Shown here in pieces: positions 37,206 through 44,664 of a DNA stretch of 64,000 nucleotides. Below the pieces are notes generated by a model that saw only the letters and a list, made by a program, of their open reading frames with translations, was not told the origin of the DNA and did not search any database. Position numbers and translations under genes: made by a program. Every line of letters begins with the position of its first letter. Positions within the stretch are counted from its first letter, which is position 1. This DNA is from CALDUY01 sp046350255 (GTDB lineage Bacteria > Planctomycetota > Planctomycetia > Gemmatales > Gemmataceae), in contig JAXMAV010000023.1 in the NCBI GenBank assembly GCA_046350255.1, forward strand, positions 90,825-154,824, written 5' to 3'.

Positions 37206-37865
37206 TTAGCGGCGCAGCCCGCGGAGACGATCGAGGCAGGAACGCACGGCCTCGGCCTCGCTGGTGCCATCACCCTGGATCATCTGCGACGAGCCACCCG
37301 CCAGCCAGCAGGTCAGACGAGCGCCGCCGCCGTTCAGATGCTCCATCTGGAAGCGCGTCACACCCAGGTCCTGCATCTGACGCCGGGTCATGTTCCAGTC
37401 GAGCGAGGCTGCCTGGCCGGCTGGGGTCACGCCCAGCTCTTCGGGCGAGGGAATGGCGATCGCATCGCCTGAACGCGGTGCGGGATCGCTGGGACGGACT
37501 CCCCGGGCTAGACGCGGCGCGGGTCGCACGTCGGCGACCGGCATCCGGGTCGGGTTCTGGGCACGCTGCTGGGGCGGCTGCAGACGCGGCGGCACATAGG
37601 CGCCGGGCTGCATCTGAGGGGTGATACTCTGGCCAGGCATCTGCTGCTGCATCTGCTGCGGCATGGCCTGCGGAGCCATCCCATAAGGGTTCCCAGGCAT
37701 CATGCCCGGGTGCATGCCAGGAGCAAAGATCGGCGGACCGCCGATCATGGCGCCGGGAGGCGCACAACCGGAGGGGCCTCAGCCAGCCTCCAGCGGCGGG
37801 GGAGAAATCAGCCAGGACAACAGAGCAGCAATGGCCGCTCCCAGGTAGCGCGCGTCCGTGCGCAT
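37206..37865 (-). pseudogene. Secreted Pro/Gln/Met-rich protein interrupted by an in-frame TGA
   Basis: From ATG 37865, with GGAGG eight bases upstream, the frame encodes a signal peptide (MRTDARYLGAAIAALLSWL). It then meets TGA at 37779-37781, and continues in the same frame as GPSGCAPPGAMIGGPP and a Pro/Met/Gln-rich region (MPQQMQQQMPGQ). It ends in a conserved-looking globular part (TRRQMQDLGVTRFQMEHL, with LTCWLAGG). A single change TGG to TGA would explain it, giving about 219 codons. Alternatively translation restarts at ATG 37748 and yields a 180-residue cytoplasmic form. No function recognised. Confidence 0.65.
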
Positions 37866-38094
37866 GTGGCTTCCTCCATCGCCAGGACATCCTTGTCCCA
37901 GCGCGAGTGAGGTGGGGGGGAGTGCGAGTCCGACGGCTTCTTCCGTCGAAGTGTGGGCGGGCTTGTACCATCCGACCATGAGGAGGGGAAGATCAGCTTT
38001 CACAAGATGTTGTCGTTGCATGAATTACGTGTTGTGAGTAAATCTTACACACCCGAGACACCTCGCCGGCACCGACCCCAGGGGACCGCTCCCC

Positions 38095-38122
38095 TGGACA
38101 GTTTCCCCCGAACGTGCATAAT
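38095..38122 (+). promoter_or_regulatory. Promoter of rplC
   Basis: TGGACA (38095-38100) and CATAAT (38117-38122) are separated by 16 bases; each matches the sigma-70 consensus at five of six positions. This gives a leader of about 115 bases before rplC. A hairpin (38078-38097, 8-bp stem with loop ccgc) overlaps the -35 hexamer. Confidence 0.65.
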
Positions 38123-38135
38123 GACATCTTTCCTC

Positions 38136-38203
38136 CCCGGTCTCGTTACCGGGTCGAGATTACTCGGAACCAGGGCAATGATGCTCACCGCCACCTCGAG
38201 GTG
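38136..38203 (+). promoter_or_regulatory. Hairpins in the rplC leader
   Basis: Two hairpins lie in the predicted 5' leader: 38136-38153 (six-base stem cccggt/accggg) and 38192-38203 (cacctcgaggtg). Together they could form an autoregulatory site of the kind seen upstream of ribosomal-protein operons, but this does not match a leader family I know. Confidence 0.35.
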
Positions 38204-38242
38204 TGCGGGTCAGACAGTTGCTCCCGAATGAAAGGTTGGACC

Positions 38243-39028
38243 ATGGCGCTGGGATTGATTGGTCAGAAGATCGGCATGACGCAGGTGTTCGACGAGGAGG
38301 GCAAGGCGGCTCCGGTGACGGTGCTGAAGCTCGGCCCCTGCCCGATCCTGCAGGTGCGCGATCAGAAGCGCGACGGATACGACGCCATCCAGGTTGGCTT
38401 CATGGACAAGGCCCGTGCTCGGGCCAACCGGGCCGAGCGTGGCCACGTCGCCGCCGACCTCGAGTCGAAGCGCAAGACGCAGCGCGTGGCCGCAGGCGTC
38501 ACCCTGCCGCCCAAGCCCAACTGCGAGCCGCAGCGCTTCATCCGCGAGTTCCGCCTCGACAAGCCCGACGAGAACCTCAAGGTCGGCGGCCTGCTCCGCG
38601 TCGAGGAGGTCTTCAAGGACGTCAAGGCGGTGGACGTCACCTCCAAGTCCAAGGGCCGCGGCTACACCGGTGTGATGAAGCGGCACGGCTTCAAGGGTCT
38701 GCGTACCTCGCACGGTGTGAAGAAAGGTTCCCGCCAGCGTGGTAGCATCGCCTCCAACGCCTCGAACCGTGGTAGCGGTCGACCCAAGCGCGGTATCCGC
38801 ATGGCCGGGCAGTACGGCAACGCCCCGGTGACGATCCGCAACCTGCGTCTGGTGAAGATCGACGCCGAGAACAACCTGCTGCTCGTGATGGGCGCCATCC
38901 CCGGCCCCAACGGCGGACTCGTCAATGTCCGCCCGACCAACAAGAAGCGCAGCAAGCACGGCAAGGCCAAGCAGGAGCAGACCGCCAGCGCCGCCAAGAA
39001 GGCCGCCGCCGCCAAGAAGAAGAAGTAG
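38243..39028 (+). CDS. rplC: 50S ribosomal protein L3
   Basis: 261 residues. Starts MALGLIGQKIGMTQVFDE, the conserved L3 N-terminus, and includes the central loop KGRGYTGVMKRHGFKG and GVKKGSRQRGS, with GRPKRGIRMAGQYGN near the peptidyl-transferase-reaching extension. The last 30 residues are a Lys/Ala extension (KQEQTASAAKKAAAAKKKK) beyond the usual end. ATG 38243 chosen over an upstream in-frame ATG because it gives the family N-terminus. It is not flanked by rpsJ, rplD or rplW, unlike the standard S10 operon, and it has its own promoter and terminator. Confidence 0.96.
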   Translation: MALGLIGQKIGMTQVFDEEGKAAPVTVLKLGPCPILQVRDQKRDGYDAIQVGFMDKARARANRAERGHVAADLESKRKTQRVAAGVTLPPKPNCEPQRFIREFRLDKPDENLKVGGLLRVEEVFKDVKAVDVTSKSKGRGYTGVMKRHGFKGLRTSHGVKKGSRQRGSIASNASNRGSGRPKRGIRMAGQYGNAPVTIRNLRLVKIDAENNLLLVMGAIPGPNGGLVNVRPTNKKRSKHGKAKQEQTASAAKKAAAAKKKK

Positions 39029-39042
39029 TACCAATCCCACCG

Positions 39043-39081
39043 CGCCCGGCCGGGGTATTCCCCTCGGTCGGGCGTTGTTTT
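39043..39081 (+). terminator. Rho-independent terminator of rplC
   Basis: Bases 39043-39055 (cgcccggccgggg) pair with 39060-39074 (cccctcggtcgggcg), followed by ttgtttt. It lies 14 bases after the rplC stop. Confidence 0.85.
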
Positions 39082-39380
39082 GCGCTCAGGCGCACCACTC
39101 GTTTCAGCCCGCAGCCGTGGACGTCCACCTGGCTCCACTTCATGGAATTCCTTCCATTTCAGCCTCCTCCCCCTCAAGAGGCGGGTAGATTCCTTCGGGT
39201 GGAAGTCTCGTTGGACTTCCTGTCCCCTCACACCGCCTAGTGCCATCCGATACCGGCCAGCCCACCAGGTTGGCCTCCTTTGATTTCATCCTTGTTACCA
39301 GCGTTCCGGCCTGCTCGGTCTGCCCTGGACTGCGCGCCGAGCCCATGGTGGTCCCTTCCACTCCAGCGTAGGAGGTCGCA
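39082..39380. other. Intergenic region before the subtilase gene
   Basis: About 300 bases without a credible gene. It is pyrimidine-rich on the plus strand and ends with TAGGAGG five bases before the subtilase ATG. No clear promoter hexamers or repeats were found. Confidence 0.5.
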
Positions 39381-41060
39381 ATGACTCCCCGCTCCCACCT
39401 CCTTCGACGCTCTGCTCCTTCCAGGGTGTCTCTGGAAACACTGGAATCGCGCCTCCTACTCAGCGTTACTCCCACCCTGGACCTGTCTGGTCTCCAGATC
39501 GATGCGAATCACGCCCACAATTCTCGCATGATCGTCCAGTTTCAGCCGGGGGCCACGCCGGTAGCCTTGCCAGGGACCACGCTGGGTGCAACCTACGACC
39601 TGGTGCCCAACCTCTACGAGATCAACCTTGAGCAAGGAACGCCCCTCGACCAGGCCCTGGCCAGCTACCGGGCGCTGCCGGAGGTTGCCCTGGCTCAGGT
39701 GGATAACCTGATTACCAGTTCCTGGGTGCCCAACGATGGCCGCCTGGCCGATCAGTGGTACCTGCGCAATCAGGGCCAATCCGGAGGCACCGTCGGTGCC
39801 GACGTCGGAGCGGTCACCGCCTGGGACGTGACGACGGGATCGCGACGCATGGCCGTCGCGGTGATCGATTCCGGCATCGATTACACCCACCCCGACCTCT
39901 ACCTCAACGTGTGGATCAACCAGCGCGAGATTCCAGCCAGCCGCCGGGCCAATCTGCTAGATCTCGACAACGATGGCACCATCACCTTCCGCGATTTGAA
40001 CGACGCGCGCAACCAGGGCCCTGGCAAGATCACCGACCTGAATGCCAACGGCTTCATCGATGCGGGCGACCTCTTGAAAACCATGGTGGTCAGCACCGCG
40101 GGGGTGGACACCGGCTCCGGAGGCTGGGCCGACTCCATCTCGCAAGATGGCGATCGCTATGTCGATGACCTGGTCGGCTGGAACTTCTACGCGAACAACA
40201 ACAACCCCTTTGACGACTATGGGCATGGCACCCATGTCAGCGGCACCATCGGCGCGGTGGGCAACAACCGCGAAGGCGTGGCTGGCCTGAACTGGCAGGT
40301 GCAGCTTGTGCCGTTGAAGATCTTCAATGAGAGTGGTGCCGGGTCGATCCTCTCCGCCATCGCCGCTCTGGATTACGCGGTCGCCAAGGGCATTCGCATC
40401 TCGAACAACAGCTGGAACGATTCCAGCTCAAACACGCTGGCCTACCAGGCCATCGCACGGGCCCGCGCCGCAGGACACATCTTCGTGGCCGCCGCTGGCA
40501 ACCAGGGCCGCAACACCGATGGCTCCCTGGTCTACCCCGCCGGCTACGACCTCGACAACATCGTCTCTGTCGGCGCCACCGATCGCAAGGACAACCTGGC
40601 CAGCTTCTCCAACTACGGCACCGCCTCGGTGGACATCGTCGCTCCCGGTGTGGACATCTACAACACCAACCCCAACAAGAGCTACGGCCTCCGCTCCGGC
40701 ACCTCCATGGCCACCCCCCAGGTCACCGCCACCATCGCCCTGGTCTGGACGCTGCGGCCCGAGTGGACCCATCAGCAGGTGATCAGCTGGATCAAGAGCA
40801 CCGCCACCCGGCTGCCGTCGCTGCAGGGCAAGGTCGGCTCCGGACGCCTCAACGTCTCCGCCGCGGTGCGAGTGCCGCCTCGCGGATCGCTGCTCCCCGC
40901 CTCGCTGCAGCCCGCCTCGACTTCCACCTCCACCACTTCAAGCACACTCGCGCCGGCGTCGATCCCGAAACCCAGTCTGATTCTGGCGGAGGCGATGAAC
41001 TGGCAATTCCACCTCGAAGCCGAGATCGCCGGCTTGCTCGGCGAGGACGACCGCGATTGA
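39381..41060 (+). CDS. Secreted subtilisin-like serine protease (S8) with LEPR-XLL-like N-terminus
   Basis: 559 residues. The N-terminus VSLETLESRLLLS resembles the planctomycete LEPR-XLL export or sorting signal. A short prodomain follows, then the S8 domain with the triad Asp (AVIDSGIDYTHPD, about 162), His (GHGTHVSG, about 284) and Ser (SGTSMATPQ, about 443). Between Asp and His sits an insertion with two calcium-loop-like motifs, DLDNDGTITFRDL (about 194-206) and DLNANGFIDAGDLL (about 219-232), as in EF-hand or dockerin loops. The C-terminal 70 residues are Ser/Thr-rich and then helical. Likely an extracellular or envelope calcium-stabilised protease. Confidence 0.92.
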   Translation: MTPRSHLLRRSAPSRVSLETLESRLLLSVTPTLDLSGLQIDANHAHNSRMIVQFQPGATPVALPGTTLGATYDLVPNLYEINLEQGTPLDQALASYRALPEVALAQVDNLITSSWVPNDGRLADQWYLRNQGQSGGTVGADVGAVTAWDVTTGSRRMAVAVIDSGIDYTHPDLYLNVWINQREIPASRRANLLDLDNDGTITFRDLNDARNQGPGKITDLNANGFIDAGDLLKTMVVSTAGVDTGSGGWADSISQDGDRYVDDLVGWNFYANNNNPFDDYGHGTHVSGTIGAVGNNREGVAGLNWQVQLVPLKIFNESGAGSILSAIAALDYAVAKGIRISNNSWNDSSSNTLAYQAIARARAAGHIFVAAAGNQGRNTDGSLVYPAGYDLDNIVSVGATDRKDNLASFSNYGTASVDIVAPGVDIYNTNPNKSYGLRSGTSMATPQVTATIALVWTLRPEWTHQQVISWIKSTATRLPSLQGKVGSGRLNVSAAVRVPPRGSLLPASLQPASTSTSTTSSTLAPASIPKPSLILAEAMNWQFHLEAEIAGLLGEDDRD

Positions 41061-41065
41061 CCGGC

Positions 41066-42499
41066 TCAGCCCGACAACCCCGGTTGCTGTCCATCGCGGA
41101 CCATGCGCGACCACACCCCGTACACCACCACCCCGACCCCCAGTGTCGCCAGCCCCAGGACGATGTAGAGCGGCTTGGCTGTCAGGTAGACGAACATCCA
41201 CCCCACCAGCGCCACGAAGCAGGGTAGTGGGTAGAACCAGATGCGGAACGGCCGCGGCAGATCCGGCTGCGTTCGTCGCAGTAACATCACTCCCAGCACC
41301 TGGGCGATGAATTGCTCGAGGATGCGCGTGGTGATTAACGCCGTGATGACGTTCGATAGATCGAAAAACGCCCAGAAGAGGGTCATGCCACCCACCAGCA
41401 AAAGCGAGACGTGCGGGATCCGGTGCGTCGAGTGAATCGCTCCCACCGCGCGGAAGAAGTGCCCCGCCCGCGCTGCCCCGAACGGGATGCGCGAGTAGCC
41501 CAGCATCCCGGCAAACGCCGCGGCGAAGCACGACCCAATCAGCCCCACTGTGATCAGCTGCGCTGCCCAGTCCCCATAGCGACGCCGCATGAACTCGGCC
41601 GGCAGGCTGAACGACTCCAGCGCCTTCTCGTCGGTCGGTACCTCCTGCCAGGGGACCGTCCCCAGCATCGCCAGGTGGGTCAGCGTAAACAGCACCACGA
41701 TGAGCAGGGCACTGATCAGGATGGCCCGCGGAATGGTCCGGCCCGGGTCGCGCACCTCGTCCCCCAGATAGCAGACGTTGTAGTAACCCAGGTACGAGTA
41801 AAGGGACAGCGTCATGGCCGCCCCCAGCCCCGTAACCGGATGCGCGGGACGCTCGGCCCGTCCGGAAAAATCAAAGGCGATGTTCGGATCGAAGTGGAGC
41901 CACCCCGTCAGCAGCACCCACCCCAGAATCCCCAGCACACCCAGCCACAACACCAGGGTGAGCCGGCCCAGCGTGGTCACGCTGCGAAAGAGCAGCACGA
42001 CGAGAAGCGCTCCCAGCCCCACGCAGGCCAGCCGCGCCGGGCTGAACGTCATGGCCAGCCCCTCGGATTCCACGAGCGGAAGCCGATAGGTGTGCGCCGC
42101 GTTGAAGGCCGCCCACTGCGGGCTCAGCGCCTGGGAGAAGGTATCCATCGCGATCAGCCCCGACGCCAGCTCCAGCGGGCCGGAGAGCATGAACTGCCAG
42201 ATGAACAGAAACGCCATAAGCCGGCCCCAGCCTTCCTTGCCGTACGCCTCGAGCAGGTAGAGGTACGACCCCCCCGAGCCAGGCAGCGCCGCTCCCAGCT
42301 CAGCCCAGATCAGGCTATCGACCAGAATGAGCAGGCCGGCGACCAGCCAGCCCAGAAGCGCCCACGGCCCCGGCAACTGAGCCAGCATGGGCGGGATGGT
42401 GATGAACACGCCGGCTCCCACCACCATGGTGACGTTGAGCGCCGTCGCCTGCCACAGGCCGAACTGCCGACGCAATTCCGGGGGATGCGATGCTTCCAC
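41066..42499 (-). CDS. APC-family amino-acid permease
   Basis: About 477 residues with 12 predicted helices. The first, ALNVTMVVGAGVFITIPPML, contains the GAGVF (GxGIF-like) substrate-binding turn of APC transporters. The C-terminus (PFRIWFYPLPCFVALVGWMFVY) is typical. The start is uncertain: GTG 42499 has GGGAG six bases upstream and gives EASHPPELRRQFGLWQA; an ATG at 42604 would add 35 Gly/Arg-rich residues with no similarity to the family. Substrate unknown. It ends five bases after the convergent subtilase stop. Confidence 0.88.
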   Translation of the reverse strand: MEASHPPELRRQFGLWQATALNVTMVVGAGVFITIPPMLAQLPGPWALLGWLVAGLLILVDSLIWAELGAALPGSGGSYLYLLEAYGKEGWGRLMAFLFIWQFMLSGPLELASGLIAMDTFSQALSPQWAAFNAAHTYRLPLVESEGLAMTFSPARLACVGLGALLVVLLFRSVTTLGRLTLVLWLGVLGILGWVLLTGWLHFDPNIAFDFSGRAERPAHPVTGLGAAMTLSLYSYLGYYNVCYLGDEVRDPGRTIPRAILISALLIVVLFTLTHLAMLGTVPWQEVPTDEKALESFSLPAEFMRRRYGDWAAQLITVGLIGSCFAAAFAGMLGYSRIPFGAARAGHFFRAVGAIHSTHRIPHVSLLLVGGMTLFWAFFDLSNVITALITTRILEQFIAQVLGVMLLRRTQPDLPRPFRIWFYPLPCFVALVGWMFVYLTAKPLYIVLGLATLGVGVVVYGVWSRMVRDGQQPGLSG

Positions 42500-42715
42500 G
42501 ATGTCTCCCGCGCGACCGAGGCCCCAGTGCAGCTCGCCGCAGCCTGCCCCGGCCGCACGCCCGCACTCCTTGCCCCTCATCCTATTTGTTTCGCCAACCC
42601 GCATAGTTGGGGCCCGGCCTCCCTCCCCAGGCCCGGCTGCCAGGCATTGTCCTTCCGCTGGCCAACGTGGCTGGCTACACTAACTCATGAATGATCCTGT
42701 CTGGAGGGGCCACGG

Positions 42716-43540
42716 ATGCGTCGAGCCATCGGGATCGGTACTACCCTGTTGCTGGCGTGTCTGGCCCTCGGTTGCCCGTCGGTGCCCCAGCCCTCGCGTC
42801 GCAATATCGTGGTCATTGGGGCGCGCGGCATGAAGCCCTTGCTGACCGAAATCAGCCAACGCTACTATCAGCGCCGGCCCGACGTGCGCGTCGACCTGCA
42901 AGCCGCCCTGGGTGATCGTGCCGTCGCCGACACCCGGCAAGGCCTGGCCGACATTGGCATGCTCGGCCGGTCCCTGCGCGCCGAGGAAACCGGCGTGGTC
43001 GGCCATCCCCTGGCGCGCGATGGCGTGGCCTTCGTCGTCCATCGCACCAACAACGTGCCGCTGATTCACGAAACCCATCTCGTCGGCGTGCTCACCCGTG
43101 TCTATACCACCTGGAAGGACATCGGAGGCAGCGACAGACCCATCTTCGTGGTGGGCCTGGGAGACGGCAGGGCGGTACGCGACGTGTTGCTCGAGTACTT
43201 CGCTCTCCGACCGCAGCAGGTGCGGCCGGATCCGTCCCTGGCGACCAGCCAGCAGGTGCTCCAGGCCGTGGCTGTGCAACCGGCCGCCATCGGCTACTGT
43301 TCGCTGGGGGCCGCCGAGCTGTTCTCCCGCAAGAACAACTCGGTCCGCCTCCTGCCCCTGCAGGGGGTGCCCGCCACGCTCGACAACGTCCGCAACCGCA
43401 CCTACCCGCTGCTTCGGCCGTTGCTCCTGCTCGCCCGCGAACATCCCTCCGCCGATGTCAAGGAGTTCCTCGACTTTGCCTGCTCCGAGGAAGTCCACGA
43501 CCTGATCCAGCAACACGGCTACATCCCTGGCTCTCCCTGA
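42716..43540 (+). CDS. PstS-like substrate-binding lipoprotein
   Basis: 274 residues. Lipoprotein signal with lipobox LALGC (Cys about 20). The mature part resembles phosphate-type solute-binding proteins: IGMLGRSLRAEE and the later FVVHRTNNV, TTWKDIGG, AIGYCSLGAA match PstS-fold landmarks. No pstCAB genes are nearby, so it may be a sensor or accessory binding protein. The downstream CobW-type gene is 12 bases away in the same direction. Confidence 0.78.
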   Translation: MRRAIGIGTTLLLACLALGCPSVPQPSRRNIVVIGARGMKPLLTEISQRYYQRRPDVRVDLQAALGDRAVADTRQGLADIGMLGRSLRAEETGVVGHPLARDGVAFVVHRTNNVPLIHETHLVGVLTRVYTTWKDIGGSDRPIFVVGLGDGRAVRDVLLEYFALRPQQVRPDPSLATSQQVLQAVAVQPAAIGYCSLGAAELFSRKNNSVRLLPLQGVPATLDNVRNRTYPLLRPLLLLAREHPSADVKEFLDFACSEEVHDLIQQHGYIPGSP

Positions 43541-43552
43541 GACCCACGCGCC

Positions 43553-44659
43553 ATGAAACCCCTCCGCTTCATCATGCTTGGCGGCTTCCTCGGAGCCGGC
43601 AAAACCACCACCCTTGCGCGCCTGGCTCGCCACCTCCAGAGCCAGGGCCTTCGCGTCGGCATCGTCACCAACGATCAGGCCCAGAACCTGGTCGATACCT
43701 CTGCTCTCCGCTCGCAGGGGTTCGACGTCGAGGAAGTCCCCGGGGCCTGCTTCTGCTGCCGCTTCGATGACCTGGTAGGCAAGGTCGGTCAGCTCGAGGC
43801 CGGCGAACGTCCCGACGTCATCCTCGCCGAGCCCGTCGGCTCCTGCACCGACCTGGTCGCTACCGTCGTCCAGCCGCTCCGCGACCTCTACCAGGGACGC
43901 TTCGAGGTGGCCCCCTACGCCGTCCTCTTCAAACCCAGCCATGGCATGAAGATCCTGGCTGGCGAGGAAGCGTCCGGCTTCTCGCCCAAGGCGGCCTACA
44001 TCTTCCGCAAGCAACTCGAGGAAGCCGACGCCATCGTCCTCAACCGCGTCGATGAGCTCTCCCCCGAACAACTGGCCGAGCTGCAGGGGCTGGTCGCCGA
44101 GGCCTTCCCCGAAACCCCGTTACTGAAGATGTCGGCCCGCACCGGCGAGGGGTTCGATCAGGTGGCTGCCTTCCTCGACCAGCGCGGCGCCTTCGGCCGC
44201 AAGATTCTCGACATCGACTACGATACCTACGCCGAGGGCGAGGCCGAACTGGGTTGGCTCAACGCCACCTTTGCCGTCGAGGCCCCCACTCCCATCGCGC
44301 TCGACGCCTTGCTGCTGGGCGTGGTCAGCGCCCTGAAGGTTCCCGTCGAGAAGGACGGCGCCGAGGTGGCCCACCTGAAAGCCATCGGCCTGGCCGACAC
44401 CTCGTTCGGAGTCGCCAACCTCGTCGCCAGCGGCCTGCCTCCCGAGCTATCGCTACCCTCGCATACCCAGGTGGCCAACGTCGAGCTGGTCGTCAACGCC
44501 CGGGTGGCCATCGATCCGGCCGACCTGGAGCGCGTGGTGCGCGAGGTCGTCCCCGCGGTCTGCGCCCGGCACGGCGCCTCGGCAGCCTGTCGCACCTTGC
44601 AAAGCTTCCGTCCCGGTCGGCCCACTCCCACCCATCGCTACGCCACGGCGAAAGGATGA
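43553..44659 (+). CDS. CobW/G3E-family GTP-binding protein
   Basis: 368 residues. Walker A GGFLGAGKTTTL (about residues 10-21), the metal-binding motif CFCC in GACFCCRFDDL (about 64-67), and NRVDEL (GTP-specificity NKxD-like). G3E proteins act as metal-transfer GTPases (zinc, cobalt or nickel) or enzyme-maturation factors. The C-terminal CobW-C part is shortened. Located after a solute-binding lipoprotein and before a hydrolase gene, with nearly overlapping ends; the metal target cannot be told from the sequence. Confidence 0.88.
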   Translation: MKPLRFIMLGGFLGAGKTTTLARLARHLQSQGLRVGIVTNDQAQNLVDTSALRSQGFDVEEVPGACFCCRFDDLVGKVGQLEAGERPDVILAEPVGSCTDLVATVVQPLRDLYQGRFEVAPYAVLFKPSHGMKILAGEEASGFSPKAAYIFRKQLEEADAIVLNRVDELSPEQLAELQGLVAEAFPETPLLKMSARTGEGFDQVAAFLDQRGAFGRKILDIDYDTYAEGEAELGWLNATFAVEAPTPIALDALLLGVVSALKVPVEKDGAEVAHLKAIGLADTSFGVANLVASGLPPELSLPSHTQVANVELVVNARVAIDPADLERVVREVVPAVCARHGASAACRTLQSFRPGRPTPTHRYATAKG

Positions 44660-44664
44660 CCGCC

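Noticed and set aside
38016..38044. TTGCAT-N17-TAAATC as an alternative rplC promoter
   Set aside because: Each hexamer matches consensus at only three positions; TGGACA-N16-CATAAT downstream is much stronger.
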